DNA from: Ogataea parapolymorpha DL-1 | Taxonomy: Eukaryota > Ascomycota > Pichiomycetes > Pichiales > Pichiaceae | Assembly (NCBI RefSeq): GCF_000187245.1 | Contig: NC_027863.1 | Span: 1,114,735 to 1,178,734 of the forward strand | Length of the DNA: 64,000 nucleotides | Reading direction: 5' to 3' | Shown: positions 47,393-56,062 of the stretch, in pieces | Layout: the number at the start of each line of letters is the position of its first letter | Numbering within the stretch: position 1 is the stretch's first letter | The notes under the pieces: model-generated | The model's database searches: none | Seen by the model: the letters and a program-made list of their open reading frames with translations, nothing else | Told to the model about the DNA's origin: nothing | Position numbers and translations under genes: made by a program

Positions 47393-50300
47393 TTATTTAA
47401 CCTCAATTTTCCTATCAGGACGACGCTGATAGTGCTTTTTGGGCATCTTTTTGGAGCCGTCTCTTTGACTACTGTCTTTAGAGTTGGAGGATTTGCGGCT
47501 GTTTCGGCGAATTTGACGAGGCTTATCGGCCTCCTGAGCCCGCTGGAGCTCCCTCTGCACACGTTCGCTTTCCTGGGCCCACCATTGCTCAAAGCGCTCC
47601 TCGTTCTGTATATCTTCGAAGGATCTCACCGGCTGAGGGTTCTGCTTCTCTTGAAGCATCTTCTCTTCCAGCAAAACACTCTCGAAAGATGGCACAGATG
47701 CAAGCACGGAAGTCTGGTCCACCAGGGTGTAAGGCTTTGAAGGAGTATCTGGAGGCGAAGCTCCCCATACATTGACATTGTTCATGATACTGGAGCCGGT
47801 CGGTGAAGACTGCTGCTGCTTGCCTCTCTTAATCCGCTCCCTTTGTGATAGTCGAGGCATATTCTTCGAGCTTGCCTTGACAACAGGGGGAGTGGGGCTG
47901 GTCGATTTGAATCCAGGAGTTCCAGGAGAACCATAGGATTCGGCTAGCGTTAAGAAACTTCCTGCACTGGTATTCGGGGTATCCTGATGAATGGTGACCG
48001 ATGTGTGGCGAGAGCTGCTGGGCGAAACTGGTGGAGGCGAAGGCTTTTTCGTATTGCTGATTGAGCCGCTTTTCTGTATAGGAATCGGACTGGATACGGA
48101 GAAGCTAGACCTAACGGATGACTTTCTATTTGTAACCTGGACAAAATCATGATCTGTCTCGTCATCTGCAATGGCATTTTCATCAAATTCTTCAGTGCTT
48201 TGCGAAACCATTTTTTGAGAGTAAAGCACCTTGGACAAAGTGCGTGGTTTCGCCGTTGCACCAGGAATGTTGGCTTTCTTTTCCTCAAGGCGTCTTGCAG
48301 ACGAACGTCTTCTACGCTCTGCCGAACTGACCTTCGGGACTGCTGTCTGGTCATCAAATACGGGTCTGGACACATCCCAAAGCAAAGGATGAATGAAATG
48401 CGCGTTGTAACTGTCTATGTCGTCAACCATCTCGCGAATGAGCTCAGGATTCTCCTTCAGATAGAGAGCAGGTGCCTCACGGTGGTGGTTTTTGAGGGTT
48501 GCAAACCATTTCATAGCATCATTGACAGTGTTCAAAAACGCACTCTCTTCTTCTTCGATCATCTCACCAAAACAGGGGTCAAGAAGGAGAACGTCCAAGT
48601 TATTGTACATGAACCACAAACAGTTGGCAAACAGTTTGGAAGCCTTCATGTTGTATGAGTGGCGGAGCAGGTATTGCACATTGTCCAAGCTGATGAAGTC
48701 CTTTATCAGTAGCTGGCAAATATCGCTCAGTTCGTCCAACATGAGTTGCTCAGCAGCATCCATGACATCCAGTGCGAAGTTAATAAACGATGTGACATCG
48801 ACAATTTGTTCCACATCACCGAATAGCTCATCATATTCCACGCCATAGAAGTACTTCAGAATTACCCCAAACACGGTCGAGCTGATTTCAGGTATCGTGG
48901 CAGAGTCCATATTCCACCGACTGGAAAACACTGTTTCAAAATATGCACTCCTGGCAACTATGAGCGGCTTGAAAACAGTCACTTTGGTGTCTTGCAATTT
49001 AATCAGACAGTCGCCCTGTAAATTCTCCAAATCACTGCGCAAAGGGTTTGTACATTCAACGCGACCCATAGGAGAGACAATACGTAACATTTTGGCTATG
49101 TTCTCAAAAGCTGCTTTGCTCTCCTGCAAATGTTTGGGAGTTTTTCCCAACGGGTAGTCTGTCCACACGTCGAGGTACTGGTCAGTGTATAAAAAGTGTA
49201 GAGCCACAAGAACCGCACAGAGGGTGACATTCCCGGTGAATTTCAGATTTCCTGGGGTATTGGTGAGCACAACACCATTGCGCTCCAAACTGCCAGTTTG
49301 ATGAATTAGGCCACGGAGAACTTCGCTTCGCAGCTCCAGGACTTCTCGATGCACGTCTATATCAACACCATCAACAGAGACTGTGTAGTCATAGTATTTT
49401 CCTTTTGCGAAATCCCTCATCGTCAACCAATAATCAATGTTCTCCGACTTCAGAATCTCGCGAACCATGTCATCATCGTTGATACTAGCTATCGTATCAA
49501 TGCTCTCCTTCTCCTGTGTCCACCTGGAGTTTTTGAAATTGGCGACCATGTCATGTGATGGCGCTTTTAAATCCTCTTCAACGACTTGCTGCCTCAATAA
49601 AATCTCCTCTTCTCCAGCCTCCAAAACCTTGGTTTTATATACAAAGTTGGTCTTGAAGCTGGTGTCCAACGACAGATACGATTCATCCGCCTTGTTGACT
49701 ATGACCCGACGCTGAACAGGCCGATCATCCTGGATTTCGCTCAATGGCGACAGACTATAGAAATCCTGGAGAATCGACGATTTGGCTAGCCTATGGGGTA
49801 TAAGATCGGTATCGTCCCGAATAAATGCAAACCTGGAAAATAGAGGATCAGAAACCACCCTGACAACCTTATTGAGACCAACGATTTTGGAGAACTTGAA
49901 CTTCTTCGATATGTAGCCATGTGAGGACTTGGAGTCCTTCACGATGGCACGCTTGATACGTTTATATGCAGAGCCATCTTGCACAGATATGATTATAGAG
50001 CCATCATTGCCCATGTCCACGTCTGTGCATCGCAAGTGCTCTTTTGAGGCCTTCCAGATGGTGGTGAAGCGAACACTTTTTTGGAACAAAGCATTATCTA
50101 AGCTTTTCACATCCATATTGAGCTGCATAATATCTCCATTATCGAGCAAAAGAAGACACGAGTCACATCCTTTCTGCGCCACCAATTTCGAGATTGACTT
50201 TCTTTGCGAAAGGACACGCGGACGGAAAGTGTTGAAAGACTTTGAGTCGATTTTATTGAGCAGCGGTGGTATCACTTTCGAATGGAAGCCGTTGAGATAA

Positions 50301-51628
50301 AAGTGCAGCTCGTTGGTGTTGTTCAGAACGACTGTGAAACTGTCCGCAGCATAGACATTCCTGATATCCCCATAGGTGAAAGTCAGTTTTCGTGGGTTAA
50401 CTTGGATCAAACCAACGCCATTCTTGCCAGGCACTTTGTTTGCATTTCCAGAAGGACTAAATCCGAACTGACCAACGTTCAAACCCCAAAAATAAATCTC
50501 GTTTTTTGTGTAAACCAATGAGTGAAATTTCGAGCAACTGACTCCCAAAATCTGGCAATTTGTCTGCTTCTTCAGGTCTCCAGTGTTGACTAGCTTCGGA
50601 ATAGACACGCAGGCCTCTGTTTGATGAGGGAGCAAGTCAACTTGATAGCCCAACTGACCGTAAGAGTTCAAGCCCCAAGTGTACACGTTGCCGTCCACAG
50701 TCAAACATATTGAGTGGTCATTGCTCACATCTGCAAACAAGACCCGCTCATTTTCAAAAGCAGGAATTCCAACAAAAGCGTCCTGTGGCTGTCCATTCCC
50801 CAATCCCAAACGACCACGGGTGCCCAGTCCCTTCACGAATATATTGGCCCGAGGTTCTGTGGTCAGAACAATTGAATGGTGTTTGGACATCTTGACGTCT
50901 CGAATTCTGGGAAATGAAATTCTCTCCGAAAGGCTCGGGTATATATCGCGGTCACCGTATTTATACTTGAGTCTTCTCATGTCCACAAGCACCAAATGGT
51001 CTGAATTTTCACCGACATCCTTCACTGAATCTATCATTACAATATTAGAACCTCCCCTGCTAAGCTGGAATGATTTTGCAGTGCTGTTCGTTCTGAACGA
51101 CTGATCTCCCACAAACCTTTTCTCAAGATTGATCTCGCCAGTGCCATATTCGGCTTCCTCCACAATCCCTTTGATCTTTGGCCGTTGCAGTCTGCCAATA
51201 CTCTCAGGCACCCACTTCAGCTTCCGGATGTCGATTTCGCTACTCAAGAGGTCTAAGGGCGTAAATCCTTCGCGATCCTTTGCTTGAAGTAAAGACTGCC
51301 TGGTAGAGATGAGAATTTGAGCAATGATAAAATTCTTGTAGAATATCGCATAATGCAAACAATTCCAGTGATTTTCAAGGTCTGTAATGGATATGTTCAG
51401 GTTGGGGTTTTTCAAAAGCTTTTCCAGCAAGTATCTTTTATTTGTCAAGCAAACGACATGTAGTAAAGTTCTCCCGTATATATCACGCTTCTCTAAGTCT
51501 TGTTTGGGAACGGTACTCAACGAATTCACGAACTTTTTTGGCAAGATGTGTGTGTCTCGGTTGGTTGAAGTGGGCCCAGGAGAAGGTGACTTTCCTCCCC
51601 GAGCAGAATTATCAGCTGCGGCAGTGAA
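47393..51628 (-). CDS. Ankyrin-RCC1-BTB protein (IBtk-like); 5' exon unresolved
   Basis: The frame runs from the 3' splice site at 51629 to the stop at 47393-47395 (~1411 residues). Order: ankyrin repeats (RDIYGRTLLHVVCL, NHWNCLHYAIFY, REGFTPLDLLSS), RCC1-type propeller repeats (GRLGLGNGQPQ, GNVYTWGLNSYGQLG, IYFWGLNVGQFG), two BTB domains (DYTVSVDGVDIDVHREVLELRS; GDCLIKLQDTKVTVFKPLIVARSAYFETVF), and a Ser/Pro-rich then basic Gln/Arg/Lys tail. This is the architecture of IBtk-type proteins, probable Cullin-3 adaptors. No in-frame ATG precedes the ankyrin region. The upstream frame ends at a TAG forming a CTAAC...CTAG acceptor, pointing to a 5' intron. Confidence 0.8.
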   Translation of the reverse strand, partial: FTAAADNSARGGKSPSPGPTSTNRDTHILPKKFVNSLSTVPKQDLEKRDIYGRTLLHVVCLTNKRYLLEKLLKNPNLNISITDLENHWNCLHYAIFYKNFIIAQILISTRQSLLQAKDREGFTPLDLLSSEIDIRKLKWVPESIGRLQRPKIKGIVEEAEYGTGEINLEKRFVGDQSFRTNSTAKSFQLSRGGSNIVMIDSVKDVGENSDHLVLVDMRRLKYKYGDRDIYPSLSERISFPRIRDVKMSKHHSIVLTTEPRANIFVKGLGTRGRLGLGNGQPQDAFVGIPAFENERVLFADVSNDHSICLTVDGNVYTWGLNSYGQLGYQVDLLPHQTEACVSIPKLVNTGDLKKQTNCQILGVSCSKFHSLVYTKNEIYFWGLNVGQFGFSPSGNANKVPGKNGVGLIQVNPRKLTFTYGDIRNVYAADSFTVVLNNTNELHFYLNGFHSKVIPPLLNKIDSKSFNTFRPRVLSQRKSISKLVAQKGCDSCLLLLDNGDIMQLNMDVKSLDNALFQKSVRFTTIWKASKEHLRCTDVDMGNDGSIIISVQDGSAYKRIKRAIVKDSKSSHGYISKKFKFSKIVGLNKVVRVVSDPLFSRFAFIRDDTDLIPHRLAKSSILQDFYSLSPLSEIQDDRPVQRRVIVNKADESYLSLDTSFKTNFVYKTKVLEAGEEEILLRQQVVEEDLKAPSHDMVANFKNSRWTQEKESIDTIASINDDDMVREILKSENIDYWLTMRDFAKGKYYDYTVSVDGVDIDVHREVLELRSEVLRGLIHQTGSLERNGVVLTNTPGNLKFTGNVTLCAVLVALHFLYTDQYLDVWTDYPLGKTPKHLQESKAAFENIAKMLRIVSPMGRVECTNPLRSDLENLQGDCLIKLQDTKVTVFKPLIVARSAYFETVFSSRWNMDSATIPEISSTVFGVILKYFYGVEYDELFGDVEQIVDVTSFINFALDVMDAAEQLMLDELSDICQLLIKDFISLDNVQYLLRHSYNMKASKLFANCLWFMYNNLDVLLLDPCFGEMIEEEESAFLNTVNDAMKWFATLKNHHREAPALYLKENPELIREMVDDIDSYNAHFIHPLLWDVSRPVFDDQTAVPKVSSAERRRRSSARRLEEKKANIPGATAKPRTLSKVLYSQKMVSQSTEEFDENAIADDETDHDFVQVTNRKSSVRSSFSVSSPIPIQKSGSISNTKKPSPPPVSPSSSRHTSVTIHQDTPNTSAGSFLTLAESYGSPGTPGFKSTSPTPPVVKASSKNMPRLSQRERIKRGKQQQSSPTGSSIMNNVNVWGASPPDTPSKPYTLVDQTSVLASVPSFESVLLEEKMLQEKQNPQPVRSFEDIQNEERFEQWWAQESERVQRELQRAQEADKPRQIRRNSRKSSNSKDSSQRDGSKKMPKKHYQRRPDRKIEVK

Positions 51629-51674
51629 CTAGATGTTAGAGGGACGGTCGCAAAGCAAAGGCACAAGTACTTAC
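51629..51674 (-). other. Predicted 46-nt intron at the 5' end of the IBtk-like gene
   Basis: On the minus strand: donor GGTAAGT at 51674, branch CTCTAAC, acceptor ATCTAG ending at 51629. Size and signals match the other short introns. With this splice, exon 1 ends in phase 0 but its frame has no ATG back to a stop at 51759-51761. A phase-1 alternative starts at ATG 51819 and uses the CAG at 51616-51618 instead. Confidence 0.55.
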
Positions 51675-52008
51675 CTTTAAAACATTTTGGGTTTGTCCTT
51701 GCACACAAATACAGTAGTTGATATAGGAATGGTAAGTTGCTAAAGAGACACACACAAGTTAAAGAAATTGATAACCCATATGTATTTTTTGCATTTTGAA
51801 GACAACACCCGTACACCATAAAGGGACGGTCGCAGTTGTCGATACAACTGTCTCAAACCAGCATCTCAATACAATGGTGAATCTCTTTCATAGTGCCGAA
51901 ACATTGAACAAGTAGCCGAGTATTTTTGGCTATGGTTCTCTGGGAAAATGAATTTGTTGCATCCTCATGAATGTTAAGTACGGGTTGCGGACTGAAAAAT
52001 ATTTTATA
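51675..52008. promoter_or_regulatory. Divergent region upstream of the IBtk-like gene and TIM12
   Basis: The unresolved first exon of the IBtk-like gene must lie here. A 13-bp sequence AGGGACGGTCGCA occurs at 51822-51834 and again at 51640-51652 (inside the predicted intron). In-frame ATGs upstream of the chosen TIM12 start lie at 51967 and between. Confidence 0.5.
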
Positions 52009-52323
52009 ATGTCGTTTTTCCTAAATCAGCCCCAGCTCAGCGGCCTGGAGGTGAACCCCGAGCGCATGAGGCTGGCCGAGCTTCACTATGATGCCATGAA
52101 TACGACACTGAATACAATAAAGAAACAATGCCTAATCAAATGCGTTCCGGACGAGTATGGCGAGGCAGAATTGAATAAAGGTGAATCGTCCTGTACAGAC
52201 CGGTGCGTAGCGAAGTTCATGCAAGCGAATCGGATCCTCGGAGAATACGCGCAAGCTGTGAGATTCAACGAGAGAGACTTACGACATTACGAAGAAATCA
52301 AGCGGAAACTGGCCAAAGATTAG
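52009..52323 (+). CDS. TIM12: Mitochondrial small TIM chaperone Tim12
   Basis: The protein has 104 residues from ATG 52009, chosen because MSFFLN matches the Tim12 N-terminus; ATG 51967 would add 14 residues. Twin CX3C motifs (CLIKC and CTDRC) with a 19-residue spacing carry the two disulfides of small TIMs. CVPDEYGEAELNKGE and RHYEEI fit Tim12. Tim12 is the membrane-bound small TIM that docks the Tim9-Tim10 chaperone on the TIM22 carrier translocase. The stop is 5 nt from the AUR1 stop. Confidence 0.85.
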   Translation: MSFFLNQPQLSGLEVNPERMRLAELHYDAMNTTLNTIKKQCLIKCVPDEYGEAELNKGESSCTDRCVAKFMQANRILGEYAQAVRFNERDLRHYEEIKRKLAKD

Positions 52324-52328
52324 TGAGT

Positions 52329-53468
52329 CTATGCAGTGCTTATATCGCGCATTTCGATGCTGGTGTCATCGAATAGCACGTCGTCGTCCACATCGAGATC
52401 GTCTTCAATGAGAAAGCTGTTGTCCGTGACCAACGGGTCTTCCTTTATCGGGTCGAACAGATCCAAATGATCGTAGGACCATCGGCAGAATTTATTGTTA
52501 ATCGCGAGTTTTCCGGCAAGCTTCGTCGAGTAAAATGCGGCGATTGCAAGCGAACATCCAAAGGTGAGATCAAAGAAATAATGGTGCGTCAAGTACATCG
52601 TACTGAACCACAACCAGCACACATAGACGCACCACAAAGGTGTGAATCTGGGGAACAGATAGCATAGCCAGAGAGCGTCCAAGCTCGCGCAAGCAGAGTG
52701 CAGAGATGGCAATGCACCAAAGATTAATGGCGAATTTGTGAATGCTGAGGTGTACATGTCTATTCCCAGAATTTTGTCGATTCTTGCCAGCCCTCCGGGG
52801 CTCCCTTTCATTGAATAATTAGCTTTCTCCAGTCCATGCAACACTTTGTACCATGGAGGAGCACACGCAAATAAGAGGTTCTGGATTATAACTCCAACCA
52901 AGTTCATGTATCCAAAGGTGAAAGAGTACAGCCTAAGTGTTTTAGGTGGTGCAAATAAGAAGATCAATGCAGCAACCACAAACGGTAATGAAAAATGTAA
53001 AATTCCATAGGGAATCCAAGCCAGCACGTCTAAAAATGTGGAAGTGTAGGATGCAAGTAGCTGGGATAGGTTATCGCCGTAAAGAATCGTTTCCATGCCC
53101 GGTAGCACTTTCACTGTAATTGGTGGCCGAAGTTGCAGCGGGATGAATTTTGAAGAGAAAAAAAGGGCCACCCAACTTAGAACAGGCAGCCCATAGTTGA
53201 AAAACTGGGATGTGATGGGCACTATCACCAGAATTAGCAGAAGCACAGGGATCGCAAGTTTGACCAGAAACGGAACTTGAATAATGTAAAGCACAAATGC
53301 AAATACTATGAATATGATGGCATAATGGATGTATTGAATAGGATTCTTCTCTGACTCACGAATGGCCTTAAAGGTGACCATCGGATTCCAGTCATGATTT
53401 AGCAATGTGAGGGTAATCCCGGATTCTCTGGACCTTCGGTATTCTTGTATAAGTTTGTACAAGACCAT
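52329..53468 (-). CDS. AUR1: Inositol phosphorylceramide synthase catalytic subunit Aur1
   Basis: The protein has 379 residues from ATG at complement 53466-53468; the TTG at 53498 is not required. This multispanning Golgi enzyme transfers phosphoinositol from PI to ceramide. Conserved blocks: LRPPITVKVLPGMETILYGDN, FGYMNLVGVIIQN, GSPGGLARIDKILGI, then lumenal catalytic motifs ALPSLHSACASL and MYLTHHYFFDLTFG (His/His/Asp triad). The acidic cytosolic tail contains SDPLV-like phospho/trafficking sites. It is the aureobasidin A target; the FLDVLAWIPYGILHF region corresponds to where resistance changes arise. Confidence 0.95.
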   Translation of the reverse strand: MVLYKLIQEYRRSRESGITLTLLNHDWNPMVTFKAIRESEKNPIQYIHYAIIFIVFAFVLYIIQVPFLVKLAIPVLLLILVIVPITSQFFNYGLPVLSWVALFFSSKFIPLQLRPPITVKVLPGMETILYGDNLSQLLASYTSTFLDVLAWIPYGILHFSLPFVVAALIFLFAPPKTLRLYSFTFGYMNLVGVIIQNLLFACAPPWYKVLHGLEKANYSMKGSPGGLARIDKILGIDMYTSAFTNSPLIFGALPSLHSACASLDALWLCYLFPRFTPLWCVYVCWLWFSTMYLTHHYFFDLTFGCSLAIAAFYSTKLAGKLAINNKFCRWSYDHLDLFDPIKEDPLVTDNSFLIEDDLDVDDDVLFDDTSIEMRDISTA

Positions 53469-53579
53469 AGCCAGGATGTTTAGGAATTCACGGAACAAGT
53501 AAAATAAATAATTTATCGTCCCGTCGGCAGGTCTGGGGATTAATTAGTCTTCTAAAAAGATAACACCACAATTAACTTC

Positions 53580-54319
53580 ATGAATTTAGACTTGAAAGAA
53601 GAACCAGGGGAGAGCAACCCGATCATCTGTAAGTATCAGGCGTAATGATGCACTAACACACAGTTGCACCAAAGACTTATCAGTACGAAAAATTCCAATT
53701 GGATGTCTCTGATCTGGAAAGAGACCCTATTGCGCAATTTACCAAATGGTTTAAAGAAGCCAGCGAGGGTGGATCTACAGACCCGATCCCAGAGTCTGCC
53801 GTCCTCTCAACTGCCCAGCTGCCATCCGGCAGAGTTTCGTCTCGCGTGGTGCTCTTCAAGGAGCTAGACCACCGGGGATTCATTATCTACTCCAACTTCG
53901 ATACCTCCAAGAAAAATAAGGATATTCGCAGCAATCCTCACGCAGCTCTCAACTTCTTCTGGAAGGATCTGCAAAGACAAGTGCGTGTTGAAGGTATTGT
54001 GGAATTTGTCGATTATGAAACGTCTTCACGTTATTTCAGCACTCGTCCTAGAGGCTCGAAGATCGGCGCGCATGCATCACCTCAATCCTCTGTAATCAAG
54101 GATAGAGATGAGCTCGAGGAAAAATACAAGGAGGCTGAGCAAAAGTTCTCCGAGGCCAAGGACGAGGAGATTCCCTGTCCTCCAAAATGGGGTGGTATTA
54201 GAATTGTTCCGCTGGAAATCGAATTCTGGCAAGGCAGAAAGAGCAGACTACACGATAGATTTACTTACACCCGTTCCTCGCCAGATGAACCTTGGGAGCT
54301 TTTGAGATTAGCACCTTAA
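53580..54319 (+). CDS. PDX3: Pyridoxamine-5'-phosphate oxidase, 35-nt intron
   Basis: The CDS joins 53580-53628 and 53664-54319 (234 residues). Splicing creates NPIIFAPKTYQYEKF, which aligns with KPIIFAPETYQYDKF of S. cerevisiae Pdx3, confirming both junctions. FMN and substrate motifs: SGRVSSRVVLFKELDHRGFIIYSN, FFWKDLQRQVRVEG, RPRGSKIGAHASPQSS and the C-terminal EFWQGRKSRLHDRF...RLAP. It oxidises PNP and PMP to pyridoxal 5'-phosphate. The gene ends 14 nt from the PST2 stop on the other strand. Confidence 0.96.
53629..53663 (+). other. Spliceosomal intron, 35 nt (PDX3)
   Basis: GTAAGT donor, ACTAAC branch four bases before the terminal CAG; phase 1. Homology across the junction is decisive. 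It is one of the shortest introns I would expect in any yeast. Confidence 0.93.
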
Positions 54320-54333
54320 TACATTTAAATCGT

Positions 54334-54936
54334 CTATTTAGAGAGTTTCTCCGTGGCAGTAGCGAATTCTTGTCCCTGGATACGAGCGATCTTGAGCTCG
54401 AGCTCCGTTGGAGTTCTAGATCCATCAGCACCAGCAATGGTACCGGCACCCCAAGCGGAACCACCATGAACCTCGTTCAGGTTGGTGAGTTCAGGGAAGG
54501 CCTTGGCGTAGCCCAATGGCACGTAGATCATACCGTGGTGGGCAAAAGTGGACAGAGCGTTGACTGCAGTAACCTCGTTACCTCCACCAGTTCCAGTGGA
54601 AACGAAAACACCAGCAGTCTTGTGGTACAGAGCACCAGTGGCCCACAGTCCGCCGGTAGCATCAATGAAAGCCTTCAATTGAGATGGGAAGTTACCGTAT
54701 CTAGTTGGAATACCAAAGATGATACCATCGTATTCCTTCAGAGCATCGACAGTGGCAGCTGGGAAGTCTGGTCTCTCCGGAGCGTGGAGCACCTTGAGGA
54801 GCTCAGGGCTGAGAGTCTCTGGAACTTGCAAGATGTCGGCGGTGGAGCCAACGGACTCGACACCTTTGGCGACTTCCTTGGCGAGAGTGGCAATGTGGTG
54901 GTAGAGAGAGTAAATAACAATTGCGATTTTAGCCAT
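54334..54936 (-). CDS. PST2: Flavodoxin-like NAD(P)H:quinone reductase Pst2 (WrbA family)
   Basis: This 200-residue WrbA-type protein has an N-terminal FMN-phosphate loop (IAIVIYSLYHHIATLAKEVA), FGIPTRYGNFPSQLKAF (flavin contact), GLWATGALYHKTAGVFVSTGTGGGNE (split signature), AHHGMIYVPLGY and GGSAWGAGTIAG. Such enzymes reduce quinones by two electrons and protect membranes against oxidative stress; they associate with eisosomes in yeasts. YHH replaces the usual YGH in the phosphate loop. It is head-to-head with a paralogue at 55261. Confidence 0.94.
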   Translation of the reverse strand: MAKIAIVIYSLYHHIATLAKEVAKGVESVGSTADILQVPETLSPELLKVLHAPERPDFPAATVDALKEYDGIIFGIPTRYGNFPSQLKAFIDATGGLWATGALYHKTAGVFVSTGTGGGNEVTAVNALSTFAHHGMIYVPLGYAKAFPELTNLNEVHGGSAWGAGTIAGADGSRTPTELELKIARIQGQEFATATEKLSK

Positions 54937-55260
54937 GATGAGATGATTTACTGGTTGAAAGACGGGTGAAATGCTGGCGACTTTATATCTCTGGGGTCCA
55001 GCTGCGCGAAATTTCCAAAAATTATCTCAGCACTGTGGCCCAAGGATCATGTAAGCATTACTAAAATAACGGTGAAATGCGCTAGAATTTTCTGTATGGC
55101 GCCGCGCACCTTAGTAAGCATTACAAACAATGGGTGGTTCAGACTAAAAATGGGGCTGGGGTTTACTAAGATTGTCTAAAGAGACGTCGCCCCTATAGCC
55201 GACCTATTCAGCCATATTTATTCGAAAAACAACCACAATTTGTGTTTGAAATTTTGCAGC
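54937..55260. promoter_or_regulatory. Shared divergent promoter of the two WrbA-type flavodoxin genes, 324 bp
   Basis: CTTTATATCTC (~54980-54990) is a TATA-like element serving the left gene. A near-repeat is seen: TCATGTAAGCATTACTAAAAT (split by position, 55048-55068) and TTAGTAAGCATTACAAACAAT (55110 on) share GTAAGCATTAC. This 11-bp direct repeat could be a stress-factor site. Confidence 0.5.
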
Positions 55261-56037
55261 ATGGCCAAGTTTGCGATCATCACGTACTCCACATACGGCC
55301 ACATCACCACACTGGCCAAAGAAGTTGCCAAGGGTATCGAGGCCGCTGGTGCTGAAGCAGAGGTGTTCAGAGTCCCAGAGACTTTACCCAAAGATGTGCT
55401 CGAGCTAATCCATGCCCCTGAAAAACCGGACGACATCCCTGAAATCAAGGCTGAGGATCTCACCAAGTATGATGGTTTTGTTTTTGGATTCCCAACCAGA
55501 TACGGCGCAGCTCCTTCGCAAATCACCTCCTTGTTCGACTCCACCGGTGCCTTGTGGGCCACCGGTGCTCTGTACCATAAGCCAGCCGGATTCTTCACCT
55601 CCACCGGTACTGGTGGAGGCAAGGAGACGACCATCAGAAACACATTGAGTTTCCTGTCTCACCACGGTATGATCTACGTGCCATTGGGCTACGCCAAAGC
55701 CTTCCCAGAGATTACCAATGTGGAAGAGGTCCAAGGAAGCTCGCCTTGGGGTGCCGGTACCGTTGCTGGTAGTGATGGCAGCAGGGTACCAACTGCACTG
55801 GAGTTGAAGACAGCCTACATACAGGGTCAGGAATTTGCAGAGGTTGCCACCAAACTCGCTGCTCCACTTAAGACTGGTGCTACGGAGGTGTCCGCACCAG
55901 CAGGCGAGACCTCCGCATCTGCTCCTGCTGAGGAAAAGAAAGCATCGGCCACTGAGTCTGAAGACGCTAAAAAGCCAGAGACCAGTGCCTCTGCCGCAAA
56001 GTCGAGCGAGAAATCCGGCTGCTGTGTGATCGTTTAG
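55261..56037 (+). CDS. YCP4: Flavodoxin-like protein Ycp4 type with C-terminal CAAX box
   Basis: The protein has 258 residues from ATG 55261 (the TTG at 55240 is leader). The WrbA core at residues 1-200 is paralogous to PST2: FAIITYSTYGHITTLAKEVA, GFPTRYGAAPSQITSLFD, TSTGTGGGKETT, HHGMIYVPLGYAKAFPE, GSSPWGAGTVAG. A ~55-residue Ala/Ser/Glu/Lys linker leads to SGCCVIV: a CVIV prenylation box with an extra Cys suited to palmitoylation. This predicts membrane anchoring, as known for Ycp4-type proteins. A quinone-reductase role is inferred from the family. Confidence 0.9.
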   Translation: MAKFAIITYSTYGHITTLAKEVAKGIEAAGAEAEVFRVPETLPKDVLELIHAPEKPDDIPEIKAEDLTKYDGFVFGFPTRYGAAPSQITSLFDSTGALWATGALYHKPAGFFTSTGTGGGKETTIRNTLSFLSHHGMIYVPLGYAKAFPEITNVEEVQGSSPWGAGTVAGSDGSRVPTALELKTAYIQGQEFAEVATKLAAPLKTGATEVSAPAGETSASAPAEEKKASATESEDAKKPETSASAAKSSEKSGCCVIV

Positions 56038-56062
56038 AATATTAATATAATATAAACTCCTG

